Shown: in pieces, positions 50,211 through 59,801 of the stretch | Numbering within the stretch: position 1 is the stretch's first letter | Layout of the letters: each line of letters begins with the position of its first letter | From: Parasedimentitalea huanghaiensis | GTDB taxonomy: Bacteria > Pseudomonadota > Alphaproteobacteria > Rhodobacterales > Rhodobacteraceae | Length of the DNA stretch: 64,000 nt | Reading direction: 5' to 3' | NCBI RefSeq assembly: GCF_009753675.1 | Contig: NZ_WQLV01000002.1 | Location: 310,001-374,000, forward strand | Position numbers and translations under genes: made by a program | The notes under the pieces: generated by a model | The model's database searches: none | Told to the model about the DNA's origin: nothing | What the model saw: the letters and a program-made list of their open reading frames with translations, nothing else

Positions 50211-51284
50211 CTAACGGCTCAAACCACCGTGCAGGCTTGGCATGTCCAGACACTGGAAGCCGTAATGGCGTAGCCAGCGCAGGTCGCTGTCAAAGAACGC
50301 ACGAAGATCAGGGATGCCGTATTTCAGCATCGCCAGACGGTCGATACCGATGCCGAACGCAAAGCCCTGATAAACATCCGGGTCAATGCCACCAGCGGCG
50401 ATCACCTTGGGGTGCACCATACCGGAACCTAGGATCTCCATCCAGTCGTCGCCTTCGCCAATCTTCAGCGTGCCGTCTTTCCAGCTGCAGCGAATATCGA
50501 CCTCGGCCGATGGCTCGGTGAAGGGGAAATGGCTGGCGCGGAAGCGCAGCTCTACGTCGTCGACCTCAAAGAACGACTTCACAAATTCTTCCAGCGTCCA
50601 TTTCAGGTTCGCCATCGAAATGTCTGTGTCCAGCGCCAGGCCTTCGACCTGGTGGAACATCGGTGTGTGGGTCTGGTCATAGTCGGCGCGATACACGCCA
50701 CCCGGACAGATGATACGCAGCGGCGCGCCCATCTTCTCCATCGAGCGGATCTGAACCGGCGAGGTATGGGTGCGCAGCACATGCGGTGGGCGGTCGTCGC
50801 CCTCGGCGCGGTGCATATAGAACGTGTCCATTTCGGCCCGCGCAGGGTGGTGGCCGGGGATGTTCAGCGCGTCAAAGTTATACCAGTCGGTATCAATGCG
50901 CGGCCCTTCGGCAACCGAGAACCCCATCTCGGCAAAGATCGCTGTCAGCTCTTCGCTGGCCTGACTGACCGGGTGTAGGGTGCCAGTGCGGCTGGCGCGG
51001 GTTGGCAAAGTGACGTCCAGCCATTCGGTGCGCAGTCGCTCGTCCAGTGCGGCATCCGCCAGACCAGCCTTTTTGGCAACCAGAGCCGAGTTGATCTCGT
51101 TCTTCAGTGCGTTCAACGCCGGGCCTGCGACCTGACGCTCTTCGGGCGTCATCTTGCCCAGTTCACGCATTTTCAGCGCCACTTCGCCTTTTTTGCCCAC
51201 GGCAGCGACCCGGATGGTCTCCAGCGCGTTCTCATCGGCGGCATCGGCAATTTGGCTTAGATATTTTGACTTAAGATCGTCCAT
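50211..51284 (-). CDS. pheS: Phenylalanyl-tRNA synthetase alpha subunit
   Basis: A 357-residue PheRS alpha subunit. An N-terminal coiled coil (1-90) precedes class II core motifs: [35 protein letters not shown]-type text (here [10 protein letters not shown]), [20 protein letters not shown] (motif 2) and [18 protein letters not shown] (motif 3). First gene of the pheS-X-pheT unit. I see no T-box or obvious phenylalanine-rich leader in the 140 bases upstream. Confidence 0.97.
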   Translation of the reverse strand: MDDLKSKYLSQIADAADENALETIRVAAVGKKGEVALKMRELGKMTPEERQVAGPALNALKNEINSALVAKKAGLADAALDERLRTEWLDVTLPTRASRTGTLHPVSQASEELTAIFAEMGFSVAEGPRIDTDWYNFDALNIPGHHPARAEMDTFYMHRAEGDDRPPHVLRTHTSPVQIRSMEKMGAPLRIICPGGVYRADYDQTHTPMFHQVEGLALDTDISMANLKWTLEEFVKSFFEVDDVELRFRASHFPFTEPSAEVDIRCSWKDGTLKIGEGDDWMEILGSGMVHPKVIAAGGIDPDVYQGFAFGIGIDRLAMLKYGIPDLRAFFDSDLRWLRHYGFQCLDMPSLHGGLSR

Positions 51285-51445
51285 GACGGTCCCCTGAATT
51301 TCGCTTAGGCCCTGCTACCATAGCGGTCAGTGAAAGCAAGTATCCCAGATACGTCATTATGACACTGTGCCCGATATGTGCCCCTACCTTGCAAGATCAC
51401 CTGTCACAGCCCATGTTGCCGTGATTGATAGTGGAGAATTACAAG

Positions 51446-52360
51446 ATGTCCGAGAAGCTAACCCGCAAGCTGACGACAATCCTTGCAGCCGATGCTGCCG
51501 GGTTCAGTCAAGCCATGGGAACGGACGAGGTTCGCACCTTTGCCGAGCTGAACGCCGCCAAGGACATTTTTCGCAAACTAATCACCCACCACGGCGGGCG
51601 CATCGCAAATACTGCTGGTGATGGGTTCATCGCTGATTTTCCATCAGCCGTCGAAGCCACCCAATGCGCCATCGAAGCACAGCGCGAGCTGGGCACCCGT
51701 GATGGCAGTCTGAAATTTCGCATTGGCGTGCATCTGGGGGATGTGATCGTCGACGGGGATGACCTGATTGGTGAGGGTGTGAACCTTGCCGCCAGATTAC
51801 AAAGCATGGCCGAACCCGGCGGCGTTCTGATTTCGCAACAGGTCTATGATCAGGTGCACAGCAAGCTGACCATCGGGTTTGAATATCTCGGCGAAAAACG
51901 CCCCCGCAACCTGTCCACGGATGTCCCCGTTTATCGTATTGCCATGAGCAAGCCCGGGTTCTCTTTTCGCCGTAAATCCGAACCAGCCGCGCCTCACCGG
52001 GGAATCAGACTTCATGACGACGAGATATCCGTCGCGCCGTCAGAGCTCCCCCCGCCACAATCCATTTTGTTTGCAGCCCTTGTTGCCGGAGCGCTTGTGC
52101 TGATCAATCTGGTTACGGGAGGTTCAATCTGGGCACACTGGCCAATCCTAGGCGTGGCAACCATCGCTGGCCTTAGGTGGGCCCCACAATTCATCCCCCC
52201 CCGGATAAGTGCCATCCTTCCCGCCCAGACAGTGGTGATTATCGCTGCTCTCGCGCTGATAAACATATTTAGCTGGGGTGGATACCCTTGGTCGCTTTGG
52301 CCAATCGGGGCTTTGGTGATTGTGGGACTGGGGCGCAAAATTTTGTCACAGCCAGAATAA
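51446..52360 (+). CDS. Class III adenylate/guanylate cyclase with C-terminal membrane repeats
   Basis: A 304-residue cyclase. The catalytic domain is N-terminal (8-180) with the metal-binding aspartates in TILAADAAGFS and NTAGDGFIADF, and the transition-state residues in GEGVNLAARL. A linker leads to a C-terminal membrane part (about 208-298) built of two similar units: ALVLINLVTGGSIWAHWPI and ALALINIFSWGGYPWSLWPI, each a pair of helices (2TM-like). The usual architecture in this family places sensors or TPR repeats there, so this tethered form may respond to membrane state. ATG 51446 has GGAG nine bases upstream. Confidence 0.88.
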   Translation: MSEKLTRKLTTILAADAAGFSQAMGTDEVRTFAELNAAKDIFRKLITHHGGRIANTAGDGFIADFPSAVEATQCAIEAQRELGTRDGSLKFRIGVHLGDVIVDGDDLIGEGVNLAARLQSMAEPGGVLISQQVYDQVHSKLTIGFEYLGEKRPRNLSTDVPVYRIAMSKPGFSFRRKSEPAAPHRGIRLHDDEISVAPSELPPPQSILFAALVAGALVLINLVTGGSIWAHWPILGVATIAGLRWAPQFIPPRISAILPAQTVVIIAALALINIFSWGGYPWSLWPIGALVIVGLGRKILSQPE

Positions 52361-52462
52361 ACCACCAGCTCCGGCAGTTAGTTCAGACTGTGACAGATGA
52401 CACTTAGGCAAGGCCGAACCGTGCGCCACAGTTTGGGAAACGCAGCACACAGTCGCTTCTAA

Positions 52463-53167
52463 TTAGAACCAGCTAACGATTTCATCCATGCCCCGGCGTG
52501 TTTTTGGGAACATTGGCGGCCCAGCCCGATAGCCAAAGGCAACCATCACGGCAGGCCTGTATAGCTTGGGATCAATCCCGAAATGCTCTTCCAGAACAGC
52601 GCTGGTCTGGTCCGCGTCGAACCCTTCGATCGGACAGGTATCAATGCCCATCATTGCTGCAACCGTCATCACGTTACCCAGCGCAATATAGGCCTGACGC
52701 GCGGCCCAGTCTGTGGTTTCACGCTCGCTCTCGATCTTGAAGTCATCGGTGCGGAACTTGGAATAGGCCGCATGGAACCCGTCCAGGAATTCAGCAGGGA
52801 ATTTTTTGACCTCAGCAGCGTGTTGTCTTGGATAGTCCGACTCATGTGACATTGTTGCTCCAGTGTGGGACAGGAAGATGCCAAAATGGCTGGCGGTGCG
52901 CAGCTGGCCCTCGGTTCCGTTCATCTCACCACTGGCGCCCCAGGTAAAAGGGCGCAGCAACTCACGCTTGTCGGGATCCTGAACAACCAGCAGCTGCCAG
53001 GGCTCCAGACCAAACGACGACGGTGACAGCCGCGCAGCATCCAGAATAGTGCCAAACTCGCTCTCGCTGACCCTGCGCTCGGGGTCAAAGACTTTGGCCG
53101 CGTGACGGAATTCAAAAGCCTCGATAATCTGGTTTTGAACGTCGGTGCTGGTGACGGTATCTTTCAT
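52463..53167 (-). CDS. Nitroreductase family NAD(P)H oxidoreductase
   Basis: A 234-residue FMN-dependent nitroreductase, NfsB-like. Recognisable parts are FEFRHAAKVFDPERRVSE, ARLSPSSFGLEPWQLLVV, WAARQAYIALGNVMTVAAMMGIDTCPIEGFD and FGYRAGPPMFPKTRR. It reduces quinones, nitroaromatics or related electrophiles. ATG 53167 has GGAG eight bases upstream. It is downstream of, and on the same strand as, a LysR gene 75 bases away. Confidence 0.9.
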   Translation of the reverse strand: MKDTVTSTDVQNQIIEAFEFRHAAKVFDPERRVSESEFGTILDAARLSPSSFGLEPWQLLVVQDPDKRELLRPFTWGASGEMNGTEGQLRTASHFGIFLSHTGATMSHESDYPRQHAAEVKKFPAEFLDGFHAAYSKFRTDDFKIESERETTDWAARQAYIALGNVMTVAAMMGIDTCPIEGFDADQTSAVLEEHFGIDPKLYRPAVMVAFGYRAGPPMFPKTRRGMDEIVSWF

Positions 53168-53242
53168 TGGATGGTCTCCGATTTGATCTGTCACGAGACC
53201 TAATCCATCCCTAAACGGGCCACTATCGGTCCATTCAGGAAA

Positions 53243-54184
53243 TCATTTTCCCAAATATTGGGATAATTCAGAAAGGATAGCGCCGTATTGTTTCTGGTTT
53301 GTCGCGATGAACCGAGCCTGCATGAAATCCAGAAACACCTTGACCCGCAGCGGCATCAACCGTCCCGGCGGACGCACAGCCCACATCTTCATATCGAAAA
53401 ACACACTGTATCCCGGCAGGATCGGCACCAGGTGCCCCGCCTCGATAGCAGGCCCGGCATGCCACAGTGCGGCATGGGCAATCCCCATTCCGCCCACAGC
53501 CCACTCCACCAATGCATCTCCAAGATTGCTCCGTGCGGTAAAGTCACTGCGGATCCGATGCTCGGCACCATCCGGCCCCCGCAAGTGCCAGCCGTGCCGT
53601 TCCCCCAGTGTCAGGCAGTCGTGATTGCGCAAATCATCGGGATGTTCGGGATATCCTTTTCGTGCCAGATAGTCGGGCGAGGCCACCAGCAACACCGGAT
53701 TATCATCCAGTTTTTGCGCCAACAGGGACGATGGTGCCAATTCACCCATCCGAAACGCCAGATCATAGCCCTGCTCAACAATATCAACCAGATTATCCGT
53801 CAGGTTCAGATCCAGTTTCACATCCGGGTACAGGCGCGAAAACTCGGGCACGAAGGGAACAATATGGGTGCGCCCCAACGAGGCCGAAGCCGTCACCCGC
53901 ACCACGCCTGACACTGTGGCTGTCGTTTGCGACAATACCGTGCGGGCATCCTCGACATCGTTCAGAATCCGCTTGGCGTAATCCAGAAAGATTTCACCAT
54001 CCGGGGTCAGCGACACCGCCCGTGTCGTACGGTTCAGCAGCTTCACCTGCAGGTCTGTCTCCAGCGCCTTGATCCGGTGGGTCGCATTGGTCGAAGACAG
54101 ATTGAACTCCATCCCTGCCCGGCCAATGGCACCCAGTGCTGCAACGCGGACAAACAGTTCCAGACTTTTCAGATCAAACGACAC
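53243..54184 (-). CDS. LysR family regulator
   Basis: A 313-residue LysR protein. HTH: LKSLELFVRVAALGAIGRAGMEFNLSSTNATHRIKALE, with a CrgA-like effector domain (SGVVRVTASASLGRTHIVPFVPEFSRLYPDVKLDL, SSLLAQKLDDN). The start is GTG 54184 behind a GGGGGCG stretch. The adjacent nitroreductase on the same strand is the likely target. Confidence 0.87.
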   Translation of the reverse strand: MSFDLKSLELFVRVAALGAIGRAGMEFNLSSTNATHRIKALETDLQVKLLNRTTRAVSLTPDGEIFLDYAKRILNDVEDARTVLSQTTATVSGVVRVTASASLGRTHIVPFVPEFSRLYPDVKLDLNLTDNLVDIVEQGYDLAFRMGELAPSSLLAQKLDDNPVLLVASPDYLARKGYPEHPDDLRNHDCLTLGERHGWHLRGPDGAEHRIRSDFTARSNLGDALVEWAVGGMGIAHAALWHAGPAIEAGHLVPILPGYSVFFDMKMWAVRPPGRLMPLRVKVFLDFMQARFIATNQKQYGAILSELSQYLGK

Positions 54185-54235
54185 ATCCGCCCCCGGTCAT
54201 TTCCATCGTGTAAGCTTAACCTGAACCATGCAAAC

Positions 54236-54264
54236 GAAAAAGGCCGCCCCGGATGGAGCGGCCT
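54236..54264 (-). terminator. Terminator of rpmI-rplT
   Basis: A 10-bp stem AGGCCGCCCC/GGAGCGGCCT with one mismatch and a GGAT loop, followed on the - strand by TTTTTCG. It lies 27 bases past the rplT stop. Confidence 0.85.
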
Positions 54265-54290
54265 TAAATCTGTCAGTGTGCAGCTGGTGC

Positions 54291-54656
54291 TTAAGCAGCC
54301 AGAGCCGACTGTGCCTGGCGAACGATCGCACCGAATGCTTCGGGCTCGTGTACGGCCAGATCAGCCAGAACCTTACGGTCAACTTCGATGCCGGCCAGGT
54401 TCAGACCGTTGATGAAGCGGCTGTATGTCAGTGCTTCGTCGTGGCTGCGAACTGCGGCGTTGATCCGCTGGATCCACAGTGCGCGGAAATTCCGCTTACG
54501 ATTCTTCCGGTCGCGAGTTGCGTACTGGTTGGCCTTATCGACGGCCTGAGTAGCTACCTTAAAGACACTTTTGCGGCGGCCGTAGTAACCTTTGGCTGCC
54601 TTGACGATTTTCCGATGACGGGCGTGGGTTTTAACACCACCTTTTACGCGGGACAT
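54291..54656 (-). CDS. rplT: 50S ribosomal protein L20
   Basis: A 121-residue L20. It is basic at the N-terminus ([30 protein letters not shown]), with the family segment [24 protein letters not shown] and SRFINGL. It binds 23S rRNA early in 50S assembly and often represses its own operon. It lies 14 bases after rpmI. infC, usually just upstream of rpmI, is absent here. Confidence 0.97.
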   Translation of the reverse strand: MSRVKGGVKTHARHRKIVKAAKGYYGRRKSVFKVATQAVDKANQYATRDRKNRKRNFRALWIQRINAAVRSHDEALTYSRFINGLNLAGIEVDRKVLADLAVHEPEAFGAIVRQAQSALAA

Positions 54657-54670
54657 ATTACGTGCTCCTC

Positions 54671-54871
54671 TTAACGGTCGTAGGGCATAAAGCTCTTGAT
54701 GATCTTCGCATCAGGAGCTGAGAGGGCAGTAGTGCCGCGTGCGTTACGGATGAATTTCTTGGTACGCTTGATCATGCCGTGCTGTTTGCCAGCCTGGCTT
54801 GCAATGACCTTACCGGTCGCGCTGACCTTAAAGCGCTTTTTAGCGCTCGACTTAGTCTTCATTTTGGGCAT
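54671..54871 (-). CDS. rpmI: 50S ribosomal protein L35
   Basis: A 66-residue L35: [20 protein letters not shown], an internal [16 protein letters not shown] segment and ending [10 protein letters not shown]. First gene of rpmI-rplT; its promoter should lie between 54872 and 54986. Confidence 0.97.
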   Translation of the reverse strand: MPKMKTKSSAKKRFKVSATGKVIASQAGKQHGMIKRTKKFIRNARGTTALSAPDAKIIKSFMPYDR

Positions 54872-54986
54872 TTCCGTCTCCTATGGTTCGGGTTCGGTTT
54901 TCACACAACACGGCATGCCACATTCGGCCGGTCGCGCGATAAGAACTGCCCTTTACGAAAGCCTTGCGGCAAGAGCAAGATGATTC

Positions 54987-55208
54987 TTAGAAATAACGCC
55001 CCAGAACCGAGAAAAACACGTTTGGGATCTGATCAATCTGGTAGCCGCCCGGTTTAGTGGCGGTGGCGTAATACAACAGCCCACAGGCAATCAAAACTGT
55101 AAGCACCGAAGCCCGTGGAGATCTTCTGTCGCTAATGGCAGACATGATCGACGGGATGGAAAGCCCGCCGACCACCAAACCCAAAATCAGGGCCAAATCG
55201 GTATCCAT
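54987..55208 (-). CDS. Small membrane protein
   Basis: A 73-residue protein with two membrane segments (about 5-24 and 33-50: LALILGLVVGGLSIPSIMSAI and ASVLTVLIACGLLYYATA), then KPGGYQIDQIPNVFFSVLGRYF. The pattern recurs in Rhodobacteraceae as a small hypothetical protein next to pyk. Function unknown. It follows pyk on the same strand by 30 bases. Confidence 0.7.
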   Translation of the reverse strand: MDTDLALILGLVVGGLSIPSIMSAISDRRSPRASVLTVLIACGLLYYATATKPGGYQIDQIPNVFFSVLGRYF

Positions 55209-55238
55209 GTGACATCACCTCATTAAATGAGGATCAGC

Positions 55239-56684
55239 CTATTCCGGATCTGTGCTGTAAATCAAACGTTCATCACAGGGCGCAACCCGCAGGATGTTGG
55301 TGGTCCCAGGCACGTTAAACGGCACACCCGCAGTCACCACGATCTGGTCCGTCTCTGCAGCAAAGCCCCCTGCCCGTGCCGCACGAGCCGCGCTCACCAC
55401 CGCGCCTTTGAACCGTTCCTGACCCGGAGTCATCACGCAGTTACAGCCCCAGCTCAGCGCCAGACGCCGTGCCGTCCCCTCCATGGACGTCAGTGCGATG
55501 ATCGGCACTCCCGGACGCTCGCGCGCGGTCAACAATGCGGTTGTGCCGCTCTGGGTGAAACAACAGATCGCCTTGATGTCAGTCTTTTCAGCAATCTCGC
55601 GGGCGGCAGCTACAATGCCATCCGCAATTGAGCTGCCCTTGGCAGAACGCGACGCCGCGATGATCTGAGTGTAGGTTGGATCGGCTTCAACTTCGGTGGC
55701 AACGTTATCCATCGTCTGCACCGCTTCGATCGGATAGCTGCCAGCTGCGGATTCCGCACTCAGCATCACCGCATCAGCGCCTTCATAAATGGCCGTGGCC
55801 ACATCCGACACTTCGGCACGGGTTGGCATTGGGCTTTCAATCATGCTTTCCAGCATCTGAGTTGCCACGATCACCGGCTTGGCTGCAGCGCGACAGCTGC
55901 GGACAAGCCGTTTTTGGATCGGCGGCACTGCAGACACCGGGAGTTCAACCCCCAGATCACCACGCGCCACCATAATGCCGTCTGAAGCGTCCAGAATCTC
56001 ACCAAAATTATCAACGGCCAGTGGCTTTTCGATCTTGCTCAGCACGGCCGCCCGGCCATCTGCCAGCCCGCGTGCCTCAAACACATCTTTGGCACGCTGC
56101 ACAAAGGACAGCGCCAGCCAGTCCACACCTAGGTTGCAGACAAACTCCAGATCCTCGCGGTCCTTGTCTGACAAGGCCGCCAACGGCAGCTCTACGTCCG
56201 GGACATTAACGCCCTTGCGGTTCGAAATAGTGCCACCGATTTCGACGGTGCACTCCGCAAAATCTTCGCCACAACTGTCGACAACCAGTTTAATCTTGCC
56301 GTCGTTGACTAGCAGATGAGCACCAGCTTCAAGCGCTTGGAAAATCACCGGGTGTGGCAGGCAAACGCGAGAAACATCGCCCTCTGCCTCGTCCAGATCC
56401 ATGCGGAATTTTTCACCCGGCACCAGTTCTTCAGACCCATTGGCAAACACACCAACCCGCAGTTTCGGCCCCTGCAGATCCGCCAGAATACAAATCGGGC
56501 TGTCCAGATCCTGTTCCACGCGGCGAATAATGGCGTGTTTCTCGGCAATTTCTTCGTGGCTGCCGTGCGACATGTTCAGACGAAACACATCCGCGCCTGT
56601 TTCATGCAATGCTCGAATGGTCTCGTAGGTCTCCGAGGCCGGCCCCAAGGTGGCAACAATCTTTACATTGCGCTGACGTCTCAT
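55239..56684 (-). CDS. pyk: Pyruvate kinase
   Basis: A 481-residue pyruvate kinase, forming ATP and pyruvate from phosphoenolpyruvate. N-terminal RRQRNVKIVATLGPAS, the substrate/metal motifs VFRLNMSHG, ILADLQGPKLRVG, LSKIEKP-LAVDNF, and the signature GIMVARGDLGVELP. ATQMLESMIESPMPTRAEVSDVATAIYEGADAVMLSAESA and a C-terminal regulatory domain follow. Complete length. Confidence 0.97.
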   Translation of the reverse strand: MRRQRNVKIVATLGPASETYETIRALHETGADVFRLNMSHGSHEEIAEKHAIIRRVEQDLDSPICILADLQGPKLRVGVFANGSEELVPGEKFRMDLDEAEGDVSRVCLPHPVIFQALEAGAHLLVNDGKIKLVVDSCGEDFAECTVEIGGTISNRKGVNVPDVELPLAALSDKDREDLEFVCNLGVDWLALSFVQRAKDVFEARGLADGRAAVLSKIEKPLAVDNFGEILDASDGIMVARGDLGVELPVSAVPPIQKRLVRSCRAAAKPVIVATQMLESMIESPMPTRAEVSDVATAIYEGADAVMLSAESAAGSYPIEAVQTMDNVATEVEADPTYTQIIAASRSAKGSSIADGIVAAAREIAEKTDIKAICCFTQSGTTALLTARERPGVPIIALTSMEGTARRLALSWGCNCVMTPGQERFKGAVVSAARAARAGGFAAETDQIVVTAGVPFNVPGTTNILRVAPCDERLIYSTDPE

Positions 56685-56799
56685 AGGGCGGCTCCTTCGG
56701 ATTTGTTATTGTTATCGCAAACACTGCAGGGCTGCTTATCGCGCAATTCCCCTTTTACCGCAACTCCCCTATAGATGCGACAAAAGAGATGACAGGCAG

Positions 56800-57537
56800 A
56801 TGACATACACACCCTATTTTATTCACGGCGCTGACCGTCCCGCCCGCTGGCTGATCACATGTGACCACGCCACCAATGTTGTACCCCCTTTTGTCAACGA
56901 TGGCGACCTGGGTCTGCCGCGCGAAGACATGGAACGCCACATTGCCTATGACGTTGGCGCCTACGAGGTTTCCAAACACCTTGGCGAGATGCTGGATGCG
57001 CCGGTGATTGCATCGAATTTTTCCCGTCTAGTGATCGACCCCAACCGCGGTGATGACGACCCCACCCTGCTGATGAAGCTTTATGACGGCACCATTATTC
57101 CCGCCAACCGCCACGCTGACGCCGCCGAGCGTGAACGTAGGCTGAGTGAATGTTACCGCCCTTATCATTCTGAACTGTCAAAACTGGCGGACCGTGAAGA
57201 TGTTGTGATCATCTCGGTTCATTCTTTCACACCACAGCTGCGTGGTCGTCCGCAACGACCATGGGAAATCGGCATCCTGTTCCCCAAGGATGAGCAGTTC
57301 TCGCCACATGTGGTTGAACATCTCAAACCCCATACCGATGCGCCTGTTGGTGTGAATGAACCCTACAAGGGGTATCTGCCCGGGGATGCCATCGATACCC
57401 ATGCCTCGACCCATGGGCGTCCCAACACCCTGATCGAGCTGCGCAACGACTTGATCGCGGAGCAAGCAGGCCAGATTGCCTGGGCCGAGAAACTGGCGGT
57501 GGCCCTGCCCTGCGCCCTAAGCAGTGCGGGCTTCTGA
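56800..57537 (+). CDS. N-formylglutamate amidohydrolase family protein
   Basis: A 245-residue member of the N-formylglutamate amidohydrolase (HutG-like) family. It has WLITCDHATNVVPP, HIAYDVGAYEVSKHLGEMLDAPVIASNFSRLVIDPNRG, HSFTPQLRGRPQRPWEIGIL and NTLIELRNDLI. It probably removes formyl (or similar acyl) groups from acidic amino acids or related small amides, here outside any hut operon. Divergent from pyk. Confidence 0.88.
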   Translation: MTYTPYFIHGADRPARWLITCDHATNVVPPFVNDGDLGLPREDMERHIAYDVGAYEVSKHLGEMLDAPVIASNFSRLVIDPNRGDDDPTLLMKLYDGTIIPANRHADAAERERRLSECYRPYHSELSKLADREDVVIISVHSFTPQLRGRPQRPWEIGILFPKDEQFSPHVVEHLKPHTDAPVGVNEPYKGYLPGDAIDTHASTHGRPNTLIELRNDLIAEQAGQIAWAEKLAVALPCALSSAGF

Positions 57538-57658
57538 CTCAACCTAACCCTACGTCAACTTGCATGTATTTCAGGCCGCACATCATTGTGGCACAGGCCT
57601 GAAATACCCATATTCAGAGTATAGGAAACACTGGCGAACACTCACATAGGAGAGACCC

Positions 57659-57898
57659 ATGACCCTTGTTACATTGACCACTTTCTTTGGTTGGATGACT
57701 GTTCTGAACATTGGCTTCTTGACCATCACAGCGCTGGTTTTGCTGGCTGGTCACGAGAGGCTGGCCACCCTGCATGCGGGCATGTTCAACATGGAAACCG
57801 CGGATGTGAAAAAGGCCTATTTCAAGTACATCGCCAATTATAAGATCCTGACGCTTGTGTTCTGTCTGGCACCCTATATCGCGCTGAAGCTGATGTAG
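57659..57898 (+). CDS. DUF6868-like small membrane protein
   Basis: A 79-residue protein with two membrane segments (about 8-30 and 61-78), an intervening LHAGMFNMETADVKKAYFKYIANYKIL stretch and a final LAPYIALKLM. It is consistent with the DUF6868 family, as far as I can tell without a search. An AGGAGAG site precedes ATG 57659. Function unknown. Confidence 0.65.
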   Translation: MTLVTLTTFFGWMTVLNIGFLTITALVLLAGHERLATLHAGMFNMETADVKKAYFKYIANYKILTLVFCLAPYIALKLM

Positions 57899-57980
57899 CC
57901 CACAACCAACCCGCATTGAACGACCGACGTCCGTTTGCTAGTCACGCAGGCGGACGTATTTGTTTTGAAGGAGCGCATCG

Positions 57981-58295
57981 ATGGATCCGCAGACCGAGAT
58001 TGAACTCCAGGCCGCTGCATTCCGCCGCCTGCAGAAACACCTGATGGAAGACCGCACCGACGCGCAGAACATCGACCTGATGAACCTGGCCGGGTTCTGC
58101 CGCAACTGCCTGTCGCGCTGGTATCAAGAGGCTGCAAACGAACGTGGAATCGAGATGGACAAAACCGAAGCGCGTGAGATTTTCTACGGCATGACCATGG
58201 ACGAGTGGAAAGCCAACTATCAGACCGACGCCAGCCCGCAAAAGCAGGCCGAGTTCGACGTCGCGTTCAAAGAGAACGTGACCGATAAAGGCTAA
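57981..58295 (+). CDS. DUF1244 family protein
   Basis: A 104-residue soluble DUF1244 protein. Hallmarks are EIELQAAAFRRLQKHLMEDRTDAQNIDLMNLAGFCRNCLSRW-type text (two cysteines in FCRNCLSRW) and FYGMTMDEWKANYQ, ending AEFDVAFKENVTDKG. Small single-domain family of proteobacteria, function unproven. A degenerate copy of its 3' end lies at 60507-60574. A GGAG site precedes ATG 57981. Confidence 0.9.
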   Translation: MDPQTEIELQAAAFRRLQKHLMEDRTDAQNIDLMNLAGFCRNCLSRWYQEAANERGIEMDKTEAREIFYGMTMDEWKANYQTDASPQKQAEFDVAFKENVTDKG

Positions 58296-58340
58296 GCGAA
58301 TTAATGAAGAGCGGAGGCCGAACTCCGCTCTCCACTGACC

Positions 58341-58817
58341 TCAGCTACCTTGCGATGCCAACAGTTGCGCGCCATGAGGGTTATCAATCACCATGAGCCA
58401 GGTCCCACCTGGTTGACGGCGCAACACTGCAACTGACAGCCCCGATTGGCTGATCTCTGTTCCATCCGGCGCACGACCCGACATTTGCCATGGCGTGATG
58501 TGCAGGGCAGTATCCCCCGCGATAAACACCTCATGTTCGCCAAATTCGAAAATCGGGTCCACAGCCGACATCCCGGTGAACATGGCCCGCAATGTATCCG
58601 GGTCAGACACCGGTTGTCCAGGTTCGAACATCACCGTTGCTGTGTCCTCGTAGGTTGCCATCACCCCGTCAATATCCTTGGCCATAAAGGCACTGCTCAT
58701 CGTGGTGATTGTTTCCAGTACTTTTTGCTGTTCAGTGGTCATTGGCTTTCCTTCTGCTGCCAGTGTGATTGGGGCCGACAAGACAAGCGCCATCAGCCAT
58801 GCAAATGCATGTTTCAT
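58341..58817 (-). CDS. Secreted SnoaL/DUF4440-like protein
   Basis: A 158-residue protein with a signal peptide (KHAFAWLMALVLSAPITLAAEG, cleavage about 21). A SnoaL/NTF2-like cone fold domain follows (VLETITTMSSAFMAKDIDGVMATYEDTATVMFEP...WLMVIDNPHG). No catalytic function is predicted. It lies 37 bases after the ECF sigma gene, on the same strand, so it is probably cotranscribed with it. Confidence 0.8.
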   Translation of the reverse strand: MKHAFAWLMALVLSAPITLAAEGKPMTTEQQKVLETITTMSSAFMAKDIDGVMATYEDTATVMFEPGQPVSDPDTLRAMFTGMSAVDPIFEFGEHEVFIAGDTALHITPWQMSGRAPDGTEISQSGLSVAVLRRQPGGTWLMVIDNPHGAQLLASQGS

Positions 58818-58854
58818 AAGTGTATTCCTTTGGTTTGGGTTTAGGGTGGAGGGG

Positions 58855-59670
58855 TTAGTTAGGGTCCGGAGGGTTCACAATCTGCAGCACCTTGGCCGCC
58901 AGATTATCGGTTGCCGCCAAGGCGCCAGTGGCCTGTTGCAACTTCTGCGCCACCAGGGCGGCTTCGGTCTTGGCCGCGACTTGACGGACATCCCGATAGC
59001 TCGGTGCATCCTGCAACATCACTGAGGGGCTGTCGCCAATCCGCCCCGATGCCAGCGCTGCTGGCAAGCGACGTGGACAGGAACACGGCGCATCTGAATT
59101 GGCCAAGCCGCAGCTTTTAGCGGTGAAGGCCAGAACCTTGGACCGCGCCCGCGACAGTCTTTGGCGATAAGTCGCAGAGGGGATATCCAGGGCAGTCGCC
59201 GCCTCTCGGTGGTCCATTTCAAGGATTTCTCCAAGCACATAGGCCGCGCGATGGTTTGCATCCAGACACAGCAGCATCGCCATGGTGCAGCGCACCCGCA
59301 GCTCATTCAGCATCACATGGTCTTCGGGGGCAGCGGCAGAGTCATCTGCCAACCCGTCCAATAGGTCCTGAGCAAAGAACTCAAACGTCAGACCGGGATC
59401 GCGCGCCATCACTTTCTTCGCGGTCAAAAGGTAATTGGTGGCGACCCGGTAGACCCATGTTTCAAACTTGCTGTCACCCTTGAACGTCGACAGTTTTGTC
59501 ACCACCCGGATCAGGATCTCCTGCGTCGCATCCTGCGCCAGGCTGGCATCCCCCACCATTCTAAGCGCCAAACGGTGCACCCGGTCCTGAATGTGCAGAA
59601 CCAACTGCTCCAGCGCGGCAGCCTCCCCTTGCTGTGCCTTGGCGACGATACTGTTGATACTCTGACCCAT
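58855..59670 (-). CDS. ECF-type RNA polymerase sigma factor
   Basis: A 271-residue ECF sigma factor, longer than usual. Region 2 (AALEQLVLHIQDRVHRLALRMVGD...TQEILIRVVTKLSTFKGDSKFETWVYRVATNYLL) and region 4 (ANHRAAYVLGEILEMDHREAATALDIPSATYRQRLSRARSKV) are complete. A C-terminal extension of about 80 residues opens with CGLANSDAPCSCPRRL, a C-X7-C-X-C motif typical of one ECF subgroup and perhaps metal-binding. No anti-sigma gene is adjacent, so the extension may take its place. Followed by the secreted SnoaL-like gene. Confidence 0.9.
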   Translation of the reverse strand: MGQSINSIVAKAQQGEAAALEQLVLHIQDRVHRLALRMVGDASLAQDATQEILIRVVTKLSTFKGDSKFETWVYRVATNYLLTAKKVMARDPGLTFEFFAQDLLDGLADDSAAAPEDHVMLNELRVRCTMAMLLCLDANHRAAYVLGEILEMDHREAATALDIPSATYRQRLSRARSKVLAFTAKSCGLANSDAPCSCPRRLPAALASGRIGDSPSVMLQDAPSYRDVRQVAAKTEAALVAQKLQQATGALAATDNLAAKVLQIVNPPDPN

Positions 59671-59801
59671 CCGGCTGTCCTTTGCTGTTGTCTGATAGGT
59701 TAGACAATCCGCAGCCCGGATGTGTGACAGAATTTTTGAATCTTTTTCAGGTGCTCAGTTGTTCGGCACCAACTAAGTGCTTCATCAGACCTGTCAAAAG
59801 G

